Both the position numbers and the translations under genes were made by a program. From positions 246,472 through 310,471 of the forward strand of contig NZ_BBYJ01000004.1 in assembly GCF_001528665.1 (NCBI RefSeq): a stretch of DNA of 64,000 nt, given 5' to 3'. A model generated the notes under the pieces. It was not told where the DNA came from. It saw only the letters and a list, made by a program, of their open reading frames with translations, and did no database searches. Shown here piece after piece: positions 48,126-56,809 of this stretch (the first letter of the stretch is position 1; the number at the start of each line of letters is the position of its first letter). The stretch is from Microtetraspora malaysiensis (GTDB taxonomy: Bacteria; Actinomycetota; Actinomycetes; Streptosporangiales; Streptosporangiaceae).

Positions 48126-48250
48126 CCCTGCCCGTTCAAATCAGGCAATAGATGTTATTTCCCGCCTACAGCTCACCGGGTTGTTTCTCGCCCTCGCGCG
48201 GACCGAGACCCCTGCCCCACACAATGTCCCTCGACAGCCCGTTCGAGAAC

Positions 48251-48988
48251 TCACCCGGGATTCACGGGCTCCCATCTCCCCCGGCGTACGACGGCGGAAG
48301 CCAGGAGATACTGGCCGGCGATGTACGTGGCCATGATGACGAATCCCCGGTACGGGAAATCGAGGTCGGCGATCCCGAACGCGATGAGCGTGTCCGACAG
48401 GAAGAACAACCCGCCGCCGACCCCGGCCCGCGGCCCGTACCACGACGAGGTGACCGCGGTGGCGGTGAGCACCAGGGAGTACGCGGCGACCGGGATCTGG
48501 AGCGCACCGAGCCCGGGCCAGAGGAACGCGACCAAGGCCGCCCACACCACCGCGTAGGCCGCCACCGACATCCACCACCGGACCGGCCGGCGCCCAGACG
48601 TTCCGCCGACGCCCACCGAATCGGATGCGGCGGAGGTCCGGAACCCGGGCCGCTTCCGCACGAAGAAGGTGATGTAGCAGAGGTGCGCGATGGCGAAGAA
48701 CCCCATGCCGGGAACGAACATCCCGTCGATCTCCAGCGCGATGTCCCCCGCGGTGGAGGCCAGGAGAGCCGCCACGATGATCCCGGGGCCGCGCCTGGCG
48801 ATCACCCAGAGCGCGAGGAGCGGCATCAACAGGGCCTTGGTCACCGGGTCGACCAGGCCGAGCCCGGCGAGCCCCGCGACCAGGTGAACCACCGAGCACG
48901 CCCAGAAGAGGACCAGCAACGGCCCGGCGACCCGTGCCGGAGCACCGGGGACAGGACCCGACAGAACGACGTTCGGTTTCTCACCCAT
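48251..48988 (-). CDS. YhhN/TMEM86-family membrane protein (lysoplasmalogenase-like)
   Basis: The protein has 245 residues with about eight helices. Family motifs are TKALLMPLLALWVIARR, GDIALEI, FVPGMGFFAIAHLCYITFF, GGGLFFLSDTLIAF and YIAGQYLL near the end. Vertebrate and some bacterial members hydrolyse the vinyl-ether bond of lysoplasmalogens; actinomycetes mostly lack plasmalogens, so the substrate here is uncertain. It is upstream of the exporter gene on the same strand with a 125-base gap, so a role in the peptide cassette is not excluded but not suggested by the family. Confidence 0.85.
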   Translation of the reverse strand: MGEKPNVVLSGPVPGAPARVAGPLLVLFWACSVVHLVAGLAGLGLVDPVTKALLMPLLALWVIARRGPGIIVAALLASTAGDIALEIDGMFVPGMGFFAIAHLCYITFFVRKRPGFRTSAASDSVGVGGTSGRRPVRWWMSVAAYAVVWAALVAFLWPGLGALQIPVAAYSLVLTATAVTSSWYGPRAGVGGGLFFLSDTLIAFGIADLDFPYRGFVIMATYIAGQYLLASAVVRRGRWEPVNPG

Positions 48989-49085
48989 GGAGGGATCCTA
49001 GTGAGCGGGCCTCCCGTCAGTAAGACCCCTGGCGAGACGCCCACCGGCCCGGGTGCGGCGCGGCTTCGTGCCCGCCCCCGGGGTG

Positions 49086-50900
49086 TCAGGTCATCCGGAA
49101 GACCGGCCCTCTCGGGCGGAACGGCAGGAACGCCGCGGCGGGGATCAGGAAGGCGTGTTCCCTGCGGATCCGCACCACGTCGCACGCGCCGTCGGTGATC
49201 ACCAGGATCGGCCCGTCCGCCGGGAAGTCGTCCGCCCGCTCCAGCAGATCGATCCCGGGCTGGAGGACCGTGCCGCCCCGGCCCCGTACGCGGACCTTCG
49301 CGGCGATGTCCTCGACGGCGAGATATCCCGCGTCGTACGCCGCGGCGTCGCAGAACACCACGCGGGCACGCGGCACGTCCCTGGCGATCGCGTAGGAGGC
49401 GATGGCGCCCAGCGCCTTGCCGAGCAGCTTCGCGTCCATCGAGCCGGACGTGTCCAGCACGACGCCGAAGGTGGCCCGCCGTACGACTTCGTCGGGACGG
49501 GTCCAGCCGGGGCGCGGGATGTCCGGCGTGGCCGACTGCCGCCGCGAGGCGCGGCCGTAGGAGCGGCGCCGCTCGACAGCGGGCAGGTGCTCCTCGAACC
49601 AGCGCGCGAGCGCGGCGTCCCACGGCAGCGGGGGCTGGTCGAGCGCGCGGATCTCCTCCTCGAGGCCGGCGGGGACGTCGCCGCGGCCGCTGCCGCGGTG
49701 GTAGACGAGACCGCTCGCGAGCGCGTTCCGGTAGTAGTCGTCGAGGTCGACGTACCGTCCCGGAGCCCCGGGACGCGGCAGCGGCTCGCCCAGCACGTCG
49801 CCGACCCCGCGCCCGCGCAGGGTGGCCAGCTTGCGCATCCGGCGCAGGTCTCCGACGATCCGGTCGTAGACGGCCTCGCCGGACAGCCCCTTGAGTGACA
49901 GGTCGTAGAGGAGCCCCTCCGGCATCGTCCCGACACCCATCTCCACCAGCCAGCCGTTGATGACGTAGTCGCAGGCGACGTTCCACAGGTACGGATCACG
50001 CCACCCGGCCCGGTCGCCGTGCCGCAGCGCCGCGTGCAGCATCTCGTGCGCCAGCACGAACCGCCACTCGTGCGTCGTCATCGTCACCAGCGGATTGACG
50101 TATATCTCGGCGGCCTGGGCGTTGACGGCGGCGATCGAGATGTCCCAGGAGCGGGTCAGGTCCGCGTCCGCGACGATCGTCATACCGGTCGCGAGCGCGC
50201 CCAGCAGCGGGTACGACGACACGAACCAACCCAGGGCGACGTCCCACGGCTTCTTGACGCCGTCGGCGAGCGAGCTCCTGGCGCCGCCCGCGACCTCGAT
50301 CGCCAGGGTGGCGGCGGCCGACACCCCGATCGCGAACGAGCGTGGGAAGTCGAGCCGAATGGCGAGTTGCTCCGAACCGGCGAAGAAGTCCGGGAACCCC
50401 GTGGTGCGGTAGTCGGCGGGCACCCCGGTGACGCGCCACCGCGCGGCGAGCGCCCGCTCGTCCTCCTCCGGGAGCGTATGCGGCAGCGGCTCCGGCGGCC
50501 GGCCGATTTTCAGGGTGTGGAGGAACCGGTCGACGGCCAGGCAGCACGCGGCGTGGTAGGCGGCCGAGGGCGCGCGTCGCGGCCCGTTCCATCGCGCGGC
50601 CTCGTCCGGCCCCAGGTCCTCCGCGGCGGCCGAGCGGGGGTCGAGGTGGCCGAACCCGGCGTGCAGCAGGCAGTGGGCGAAGACCCAGGCCCACTCGGCC
50701 GGGTCCGCCCGCCTCTTCGGATGGTGGTGCACATTGCCGCCCGCCGTGATGTACGCCCACGCGTCCTTGGGCAGCTCGCCGTCCCGGGCCTCGTACAGGT
50801 AGCCGCGCAGAGTCCCGAACAGCGGGTGCGCCGCCATCAGGTCCCACCCTTTGTGCACGGCGTCGCGCCAGGGGTCCGCCTTCTTCGCGCGCCGGGCCAC
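49086..50900 (-). CDS. VWA domain protein with HExxH (DUF2201-type putative metallopeptidase)
   Basis: The protein has 604 residues. The N-terminal half resembles DUF2201 metallopeptidase-like proteins: a first AHCLLHAGFGH segment and a full zinc motif HEMLHAALRHGD near 285. The C-terminal half holds a von Willebrand A fold with the metal-site sequence VVLDTSGSMD and VITDGACDV. The GTG start is one base after the stop of the MoxR gene, so they form an operon. VWA proteins paired with MoxR ATPases act as remodelling complexes (for example CoxD/CoxE or RavA/ViaA); here the metallopeptidase-like part could be the working end. Confidence 0.88.
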   Translation of the reverse strand: MARRAKKADPWRDAVHKGWDLMAAHPLFGTLRGYLYEARDGELPKDAWAYITAGGNVHHHPKRRADPAEWAWVFAHCLLHAGFGHLDPRSAAAEDLGPDEAARWNGPRRAPSAAYHAACCLAVDRFLHTLKIGRPPEPLPHTLPEEDERALAARWRVTGVPADYRTTGFPDFFAGSEQLAIRLDFPRSFAIGVSAAATLAIEVAGGARSSLADGVKKPWDVALGWFVSSYPLLGALATGMTIVADADLTRSWDISIAAVNAQAAEIYVNPLVTMTTHEWRFVLAHEMLHAALRHGDRAGWRDPYLWNVACDYVINGWLVEMGVGTMPEGLLYDLSLKGLSGEAVYDRIVGDLRRMRKLATLRGRGVGDVLGEPLPRPGAPGRYVDLDDYYRNALASGLVYHRGSGRGDVPAGLEEEIRALDQPPLPWDAALARWFEEHLPAVERRRSYGRASRRQSATPDIPRPGWTRPDEVVRRATFGVVLDTSGSMDAKLLGKALGAIASYAIARDVPRARVVFCDAAAYDAGYLAVEDIAAKVRVRGRGGTVLQPGIDLLERADDFPADGPILVITDGACDVVRIRREHAFLIPAAAFLPFRPRGPVFRMT

Positions 50901-50901
50901 G

Positions 50902-51963
50902 TCAGCTCCGCGCGGCGGCGAGCCGGGGCAGGTCCCGGCTGACCTCGACGAGGAACCACGAGGGCAGCACCGGAGCGCCGTCGTCTCCCGTGGCGATGAC
51001 GAGCTGGGCGCATTCGAGTGAGATCTCGGCGAGCTCGACGAGCAGCGTCTTGGCCCGGAAGGCGAGGTGCCTCCCGTCCGGCGGAGCGTGCTCCTTCGAC
51101 CTCGGCAGCCCCCGGATGAGGCGCGCGCGGAACGTCTCGGCCAGGAAGTAGAGCAGGTCGCGGTTCTCCGGGTCGCGCGGCCAGCCCGCGTCTCCCTTGA
51201 GCACGGCGTCCAGGTCGTAGGCGTGCCGCACCGTCTTCACGTACGCCCGGAACGCCGAAGCGTGCGCGGCGGTGAGGGTGCCGTGCGCGAGCACGCCCAG
51301 CATGTCGTCGTCGATGCCCTGGCCGTAGGAGTGGAGGGCGTCGGAGAGCATGTGCCAGCCGCGCGGCGTGGAGAACGGCTCCTCCACCTTCGGTGGGGCG
51401 CTCCACAGGTGGTCCGGGCGCTGCGTGAGATAGCCGACGATCCACGGGTGGATGCCGTGGTCGGCCGCCCATTTCAGCCAGTCGTCGACCGACGCCCGCA
51501 GGTGGACGTGCACCATGCGATTGACCAGGGCGGACGCCATCGGCCTGGCGAGAGCGTTGTCGGCCGCCCGGTTGCCCGCGCCGATGACGACCGACCCCTC
51601 GGGCAGCTCGTACGTGCCGATGCGGCGGTCCAGGATCAGCGAGTAGAACGCCTTCTGCACCTCGGGCGCCGAGGCGTTGAGCTCGTCGAGGAACAGGCAG
51701 TACGGCTCGTCCCTGGCGATGGTCTCGGGGGGCGCGAAGCGGCTGCGGCCGTCCACGATCTGGGGCACGCCGATGAGGTCCTCCGGCGCGAGCTGGGTGC
51801 CGAGCAGCGTGACGCAGTCCAGCCCGAGTGACGCGGCGAACGCCTGGACCAGCGAGCTCTTCCCGATGCCGGGCGCTCCCCAGAGGAATACCGGTCGCGC
51901 GACCGCGACGTGCAGCAGCACGTCGGGAAGCTGTGCCGGGGTCACGGTCACGGTGGCCTGCAT
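50902..51963 (-). CDS. MoxR-family AAA+ ATPase
   Basis: The protein has 353 residues and starts at MQATVTVTPAQL. Walker A is LWGAPGIGKSSLV, Walker B is YCLFLDELNASAPEVQ, and sensor 1 appears in VVIGAGNRAADNALARPM. The arginine-finger and sensor 2 regions follow. MoxR ATPases bind VWA partners and remodel or activate target proteins by ATP hydrolysis. It is directly upstream of the VWA/metallopeptidase gene. No further target gene (for example a cofactor-dependent enzyme) is in the same operon. Confidence 0.92.
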   Translation of the reverse strand: MQATVTVTPAQLPDVLLHVAVARPVFLWGAPGIGKSSLVQAFAASLGLDCVTLLGTQLAPEDLIGVPQIVDGRSRFAPPETIARDEPYCLFLDELNASAPEVQKAFYSLILDRRIGTYELPEGSVVIGAGNRAADNALARPMASALVNRMVHVHLRASVDDWLKWAADHGIHPWIVGYLTQRPDHLWSAPPKVEEPFSTPRGWHMLSDALHSYGQGIDDDMLGVLAHGTLTAAHASAFRAYVKTVRHAYDLDAVLKGDAGWPRDPENRDLLYFLAETFRARLIRGLPRSKEHAPPDGRHLAFRAKTLLVELAEISLECAQLVIATGDDGAPVLPSWFLVEVSRDLPRLAAARS

Positions 51964-52066
51964 GGCGACCAGATTCCCGTACGACCCGCCGGAAAGCACC
52001 CGATTTATCCAGACGCCTCTGGACCGAGCCGCTGACCCGATGCGATCGGAGCCGCGTCGGACACTG

Positions 52067-53071
52067 CTACGGCCTGCCGGGGGCGGCGGCGCGGGGCCGG
52101 CAGATCCGGAGGGCCAGCAGGGCGAGCAGGCACACCATGACCGCGCCGACGACCGCGAGGCCGATCCGGTCGGCCACCGTGTCGGCGTTGGAGATCAGGC
52201 CGAACGCGGTGTGGGCGACCAGGGCGCCGGTGGCCAGGCCGAGGCTGTGCCGGTCCGTCCACAGGCCGCCGACCGTCCAGCGCCGCAGGAGCCATCCGGC
52301 GACCACGGCCAGCGCGGCCGCGGCCGTCATGGGAACGGCCACCCACCCGCCGTGGGTGAAGGCGGGCTGGGTCGCGCCGCCGAAGGGGAACAGCAACGCC
52401 AGGTATCCGAAGGCGGCCACCGCGCCGAACGCCCCGGCCGCCACCGGTCCGGGCGGCCCGGCCGAGGACCTTCCCGGACGAGGCTTCAGCCGTAGGCCCG
52501 CCACCGTCAGCAGGACCACGGCGGCCGCACAGCCCGCCATGATCGCCGGCGGCGCCTGGTATCCGGGGTCGATGGAGGTCACCACGGTCACCCGCAGCAA
52601 CAGCGCGCCGAGGACGAAGACCGCGCCGGCCAGCCAGGTGCCGAGCCTGCCCAGGTAGGGCCGGTCGCGCAGGGACGGGACGATCAGGTCGGTCAGCAGG
52701 ATCGGGATCGCGGCGCTGAAGACCGCGTGGTAGGGGATCTGCAGCTGGGTGTAGGCGCTGTTCACGCCCAGGATCCGGGGCGCCCACCCGGCGGCGCCGT
52801 AGATCGTGGGGCTGCTCAGCGCCTGCAGCGCCAAGCCCTCCTCGACGATGCCGTAGGCGGCGCCGAGGAGCAGCACCCCGGCCCGGCCCGTCCCGGCGCG
52901 ACGTACCAGCTCGCGCACCAGGACGACGCCGGCGCCGTAGATCGGGATCCACAGCAGCAGGAGCCAGGCCATGCGCGGTGGCGAGTTGCCGAGGGTGAAC
53001 TCGGCGACGAGCGGTGTGATCACCGCGAGCAGCAGCGCGGCCCAGCGGCCGCGGGTCCGGTTCGTCGTCAT
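52067..53071 (-). CDS. Polytopic membrane protein, divergent from a two-component system
   Basis: The protein has 334 residues and about ten predicted helices, starting with RWAALLLAVITPLVAEFTLG. A YGIVEEGLALQAL segment contains an acidic pair inside a helix. I do not recognise the family. It is divergent from the histidine kinase gene across about 130 bases, so it is a reasonable target or input of that system. The start at the ATG of MTTNRTRGRW was taken because the sequence further upstream overlaps the regulatory region. Confidence 0.75.
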   Translation of the reverse strand: MTTNRTRGRWAALLLAVITPLVAEFTLGNSPPRMAWLLLLWIPIYGAGVVLVRELVRRAGTGRAGVLLLGAAYGIVEEGLALQALSSPTIYGAAGWAPRILGVNSAYTQLQIPYHAVFSAAIPILLTDLIVPSLRDRPYLGRLGTWLAGAVFVLGALLLRVTVVTSIDPGYQAPPAIMAGCAAAVVLLTVAGLRLKPRPGRSSAGPPGPVAAGAFGAVAAFGYLALLFPFGGATQPAFTHGGWVAVPMTAAAALAVVAGWLLRRWTVGGLWTDRHSLGLATGALVAHTAFGLISNADTVADRIGLAVVGAVMVCLLALLALRICRPRAAAPGRP

Positions 53072-53202
53072 GCGGCCAGGGTGGTCCGCGCCCGGGGCCC
53101 GCGGCTGCCGCCCCGGGTCCCGTCCGTGGCAACCCAGGTGACATCTCGGCATCGACTTTGGTCACTCCCGTCGGCGGGCCGGCCTGATTACGCTGGGCGT
53201 CC

Positions 53203-54339
53203 GTGGTGGCAGACGTACGGCCGGGCCCCGCCAGAAGCCGATGGGACCGGGCGACCCGGATGGGCACCTTCGCCTGCGCGGCGGCCGCGGCGGCGGTCGC
53301 CGTGGCAGGTGACCTCGGCACGGCGCCTGCCTGGTACCTGGTCGCGGACGTGGCCGGCGGCGCGGCGGCGTCCCTGGCGCTGTTGTGGTCGCGCCGGTGG
53401 CCGGTCGCGACGGCGCTGGCGGCCGTGGCGCTGTCGGTGCCCGCGGCCTCGGCGTCGGTGGCGGCGGGCATCGCGACGCTGATGACCGCTCTGTACCGGC
53501 GCCCGGTGGTGGCGCTCGGGGTGGGCGCGGCCTACGTCGCGGCGACGCTGGCCCGGTTCCGGCTGCGGCCGCCGGGGCTGGCGCCGTACCCGGTGTGGGC
53601 GCTGGTCGCGGTGCTGTTCGGGGTGGCGTTGACCGGCTGGGGGATGCTCCTGCGGGCCCGCCGCCGGGTGGTCCTGTCGCTCGTGGAGGAGGCCCACAGA
53701 GCCGAGGAGGAGCAGCGGCGGCGCGCGGAGCGGGCCCGCCACACGGAACGCCTGGCCATCGCCCGCGAGATGCACGACGTGCTGGCGCACCGGCTGTCGC
53801 TGCTGGCGCTGCACGCGGGAGCGCTGGAATTCAACGCGCGGGCCGACCCGGCGGAGGTGGTCGAGGCGGCCACGGTCGTGCGCTCCAACGCGCACCAGGC
53901 GCTGCAGGAGCTGCGCCAGGTCATCTCGGTGCTGCGGGAAGCGCCCGTCCTGGCCGAACCGGACCTGCCCGCCCTGGTCGACGAGGTACGGCGGGCCGGC
54001 ATGACGGTCGAGATGGACGACGGCGGCGTACGCGTGCCCGACCTGCCGGGCGCGACGGCGCGGGCCGCCTACCGGATCGTCCAGGAGGGCCTCACCAACG
54101 CCCGCAAGCACGCGCCGGCCCGGCCGGTGACCCTCCGCCTCGACGGCGGGCCGGACCGGGGGCTCACCATCGAGGTGCGCAACCCCGTCGTGGACGCTCC
54201 CCGGGGCGAGGGCCGGGGCGAGGGCGCCGGCCTGGCCGGGATGCGGGAGCGGGCCGAGCTGGCGGGCGGACGGGTCGAGCGGGCGGGGGCGGAGGACGGC
54301 GAGTTCCGGCTGGCGGTCTGGCTACCATGGCCGGCGTGA
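53203..54339 (+). CDS. Sensor histidine kinase (HisKA_3/DesK type)
   Basis: The protein has 378 residues and a GTG start. Four or five N-terminal helices (to about 155) form the sensor; a short coiled coil follows; the phospho-acceptor His is in the REMHDVLAHRLSLLALHAG motif near 190; the HATPase N box is EGLTNARKHA near 300 and GAGLAGMRER is the G box. This type phosphorylates a LuxR-family response regulator, encoded next. The input is probably a membrane or envelope signal since no large external domain is present. Confidence 0.93.
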   Translation: MVADVRPGPARSRWDRATRMGTFACAAAAAAVAVAGDLGTAPAWYLVADVAGGAAASLALLWSRRWPVATALAAVALSVPAASASVAAGIATLMTALYRRPVVALGVGAAYVAATLARFRLRPPGLAPYPVWALVAVLFGVALTGWGMLLRARRRVVLSLVEEAHRAEEEQRRRAERARHTERLAIAREMHDVLAHRLSLLALHAGALEFNARADPAEVVEAATVVRSNAHQALQELRQVISVLREAPVLAEPDLPALVDEVRRAGMTVEMDDGGVRVPDLPGATARAAYRIVQEGLTNARKHAPARPVTLRLDGGPDRGLTIEVRNPVVDAPRGEGRGEGAGLAGMRERAELAGGRVERAGAEDGEFRLAVWLPWPA

Positions 54340-54992
54340 GCGCCATACGCGTGCTGATCGTGGACGACGACCCACTCGTCAGAGCCGGGCTGACGCTGAT
54401 GCTCAAGGGCGCCGCCGAACTGGTCGTGGTGGGCGGCGTGGCCGACGGCGCCGACGTCGCGGCCGCGGTCGACGCCCACGCGCCCGACGTGGTGCTCATG
54501 GACATCCGGATGCCGGGCCTGAACGGGATCGACGCCACCCGGCTGCTGCGGAGGCGGCCCGACCCGCCGCACGTCGTCATGCTGACCACGTTCGACGCCG
54601 ACGAGCACGTCTTCGGCGCGCTGCGTGCCGGGGCCGGCGGGTTCCTGCTCAAGGACACCCCGCCGGAGGGCATCGTGGACGCGGTCCGCCGGGTCGCGGC
54701 CGGCGAGCCGATCCTGTCGCCCGACGTGACCCGGCGTCTGATCGCCCACCTGGCGCCGGAGACGGAGAGCCGCCGCCGCGACGACGCCCACCGGCTGTTG
54801 TCCAGGCTCAGCGGCCGCGAGCGCGAGGTCGCCGCGGCGGTCGGGCGGGGCATGTCCAACGGTGACATCGCGGCCGAGCTCCACATGAGCGTCGGCACGG
54901 TCAAGAGCTACGTCTCCCGCGTCCTCGCCAAGACCGGCCTGGAGAACCGCGTCCAGCTCGCCCTCATCGCGCACGACGACCGCCCGTCCTAG
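54327..54992 (+). CDS. LuxR-family response regulator (NarL/DesR type)
   Basis: The protein has 221 residues counting from the ATG at 54327; a GTG at 54336, which overlaps the kinase stop as GTGA, is the alternative and is equally likely. The receiver domain has VDDDPLVRAG, the phospho-Asp in VVLMDIRMPGLNG, TTFDADEHV and LLKDTPPE. The LuxR-type helix-turn-helix is LSGREREVAAAVGRGMSNGDIA with TVKSYVSRVLAKTG. It is the partner of the kinase and probably controls the divergent membrane-protein gene. Confidence 0.94.
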   Translation: MAGVSAIRVLIVDDDPLVRAGLTLMLKGAAELVVVGGVADGADVAAAVDAHAPDVVLMDIRMPGLNGIDATRLLRRRPDPPHVVMLTTFDADEHVFGALRAGAGGFLLKDTPPEGIVDAVRRVAAGEPILSPDVTRRLIAHLAPETESRRRDDAHRLLSRLSGREREVAAAVGRGMSNGDIAAELHMSVGTVKSYVSRVLAKTGLENRVQLALIAHDDRPS

Positions 54993-55005
54993 ACAACCGG
55001 AGGCG

Positions 55006-55029
55006 CCCGGCGTCCCGGGGACGGCCGGG
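55006..55029. terminator. Hairpin between response regulator and treZ
   Basis: Arms CCCGGC and GCCGGG enclose an inner GTCC/GGAC stem with one unpaired base and a 3-base loop. The genes on either side converge here, and treZ ends within a base or two of it. Confidence 0.6.
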
Positions 55030-55030
55030 A

Positions 55031-56806
55031 TCAGATCTGCGCGACCGCGAAGGACTGGGCGGGGAGGTAGAGATCGCCGCCCATGACCCCGACGGCGTCG
55101 TCGGAGGCGAGCAGCACGTGCCGGGCCCCCGGCGAGAGCCGTACCGGGGTGGGGAAGGAGCCGAAGTTGGCCACGACGCGCAGCGAGCCGCGCTCCATGA
55201 CGAGGAAGTGGCGCTCCTCGTCGAAGCGGACCCTGACCCGGTCCAGGCGCGGGTCGGCGAGGTCGGGGTGCGTCTTGCGCAGCGCGATGAGGTCGCGGTA
55301 CCAGCCGAGCAGGGACATCCCCCCGTCCTCGGAGATCTCGCTCCAGTCGAGTTTGGAGCGCAGGAAGGTGGCCTCGTCCTGCGGGTCGGGGGCCTTCCAG
55401 TCGTAGCCGAACCCCTCGAACTCGCGCCTGCGCCGCTCGGCCTCGCCCGCGGCGAGCTCCGGGTCGTGGTGGTCGGTGAAGAAATAGAACGGCGTCGTGG
55501 CCCCCCACTCCTCGCCCATGAACAGCATCGGCGTGAACGGCGCGGTCAGCAGCAGCCCGGCGGCGACCCAGAGCTGCTCGGGCTCCACCCGGTCGCCGAG
55601 CGGCCGGTTGCCGATCTGGTCGTGGTTCTGTACGCAGCAGACGAACCGGTAGCCGGGAACCCCGTTCGCCGACCTGCCGTGGGTCCGCCCACGGAACGAC
55701 GAATAGGTTCCGTCATGGAAATATCCGGATGTGAGCACCTTAGCCAGGGCGGACAGATCGGCGAAGTCCGCGTAGTAGGCGTGCCGCTCCCCCGTCACCG
55801 CCGCGTGGATGGCGTGGTGGACGTCGTCGTTCCACGCCGCGTGCATCCCGAGCCCGCCCGCCTCGCGCGAGGTGACCAGGCGCGGGTCGTTCAGGTCCGA
55901 CTCGGCGATCAGCGTGAGCGGGCGTCCGAGGTTCGTGGACAACGCCTCCACCTCGGCCGACAGCTCCTCCAGGAAGTGCGTCGCGCGCCGGTCGTGCAGC
56001 GCGTGCACCGCGTCCAGCCGCAGGCCGTCGACGTGGTAGTCGCGCAGCCACTGCAGCGCGTTCTCGATGAAGTACCGCCGGACCTCGTCCGAACCCGGGC
56101 CGTCGAGGTTGATCGCGTCGCCCCAGTACGACCCCTTGAACCCGTGCAGGTACGGCCCGAACATCGACAGGTAGTTCCCCGACGGGCCCAGGTGGTTGTA
56201 GACCACGTCGAGGATCACGCCGATCCCGGCCCGGTGACACGCGTCGACCAGGTCCTTCAGGCCGTCCGGCCCGCCGTACACCTCGTTGACCGCGTAGAGG
56301 TCGACGCCGTCGTACCCCCAGTTGCGCCGGCCGGGGACCGGGGCCACCGGCATGAGCTCGACGAAGTCGGCGCCGAGGTCCACCAGGTGCCGCAGCCGCT
56401 CCGCGACGGCGGCGAAGGTGCCATCCGGGGTGAACGTGCCGACGTGCAGCTCGTAGATGACCGACCCGCGCAGGTCCCGACCGTGCCAGTCCTGGTCGCT
56501 CCAGGTGTACCGGTCGTGGTCGTAGACCCGGCTCGGCCCCTCGACGCCGTACGGCTGCCGCCGCGTCCTCGGGTCGGGGAAGGGACCCTCCCCGTCCACG
56601 TGGAAGGCGTAGTCGACGCCGTGCTCCGCGCCGGTGGCGCGCCACCAGCCGCCCGGGCCGGCCGTCATGTCCCGCCGGACGCCTCCCGACTCGACCTCCA
56701 CGCGTTCCGCCTCGGGCGCCCAGACCTCGAACATGCCTCTCCCGTCCTTGTGCTCCGCCGTGTCGTACATGGGGTCGTGCATGGGGTCGTACGTGGGGTC
56801 GTTCAC
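55031..56806 (-). CDS. treZ: Malto-oligosyltrehalose trehalohydrolase
   Basis: This GH13 enzyme cuts trehalose from the end of maltooligosyl trehalose. It has 591 residues by the GTG at 56806; family members often start at the motif MFEVWAPEAERV, 24 residues later, so the first residues (a repeated Asp-Pro-Met/Thr-x pattern) may be spurious. Motifs are GTFTPDGTF, VVYNHLGPSGNY, GLRLDAVHAL with the nucleophile, IAESDLNDPR with the acid/base, and VQNHDQIGNR. It begins just after the treY stop, so the two steps of the pathway are co-expressed. Confidence 0.95.
   Translation of the reverse strand: MNDPTYDPMHDPMYDTAEHKDGRGMFEVWAPEAERVEVESGGVRRDMTAGPGGWWRATGAEHGVDYAFHVDGEGPFPDPRTRRQPYGVEGPSRVYDHDRYTWSDQDWHGRDLRGSVIYELHVGTFTPDGTFAAVAERLRHLVDLGADFVELMPVAPVPGRRNWGYDGVDLYAVNEVYGGPDGLKDLVDACHRAGIGVILDVVYNHLGPSGNYLSMFGPYLHGFKGSYWGDAINLDGPGSDEVRRYFIENALQWLRDYHVDGLRLDAVHALHDRRATHFLEELSAEVEALSTNLGRPLTLIAESDLNDPRLVTSREAGGLGMHAAWNDDVHHAIHAAVTGERHAYYADFADLSALAKVLTSGYFHDGTYSSFRGRTHGRSANGVPGYRFVCCVQNHDQIGNRPLGDRVEPEQLWVAAGLLLTAPFTPMLFMGEEWGATTPFYFFTDHHDPELAAGEAERRRREFEGFGYDWKAPDPQDEATFLRSKLDWSEISEDGGMSLLGWYRDLIALRKTHPDLADPRLDRVRVRFDEERHFLVMERGSLRVVANFGSFPTPVRLSPGARHVLLASDDAVGVMGGDLYLPAQSFAVAQI
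56765..56800. repeat. Three 12-bp tandem units at the 5' end of treZ
   Basis: Units GTACATGGGGTC, GTGCATGGGGTC and GTACGTGGGGTC encode the repeated Asp-Pro pattern at the treZ start. Each unit carries a start-like ATG or GTG on the minus strand, so copy number could change the number of usable starts. Confidence 0.75.
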
Positions 56807-56809
56807 AGG

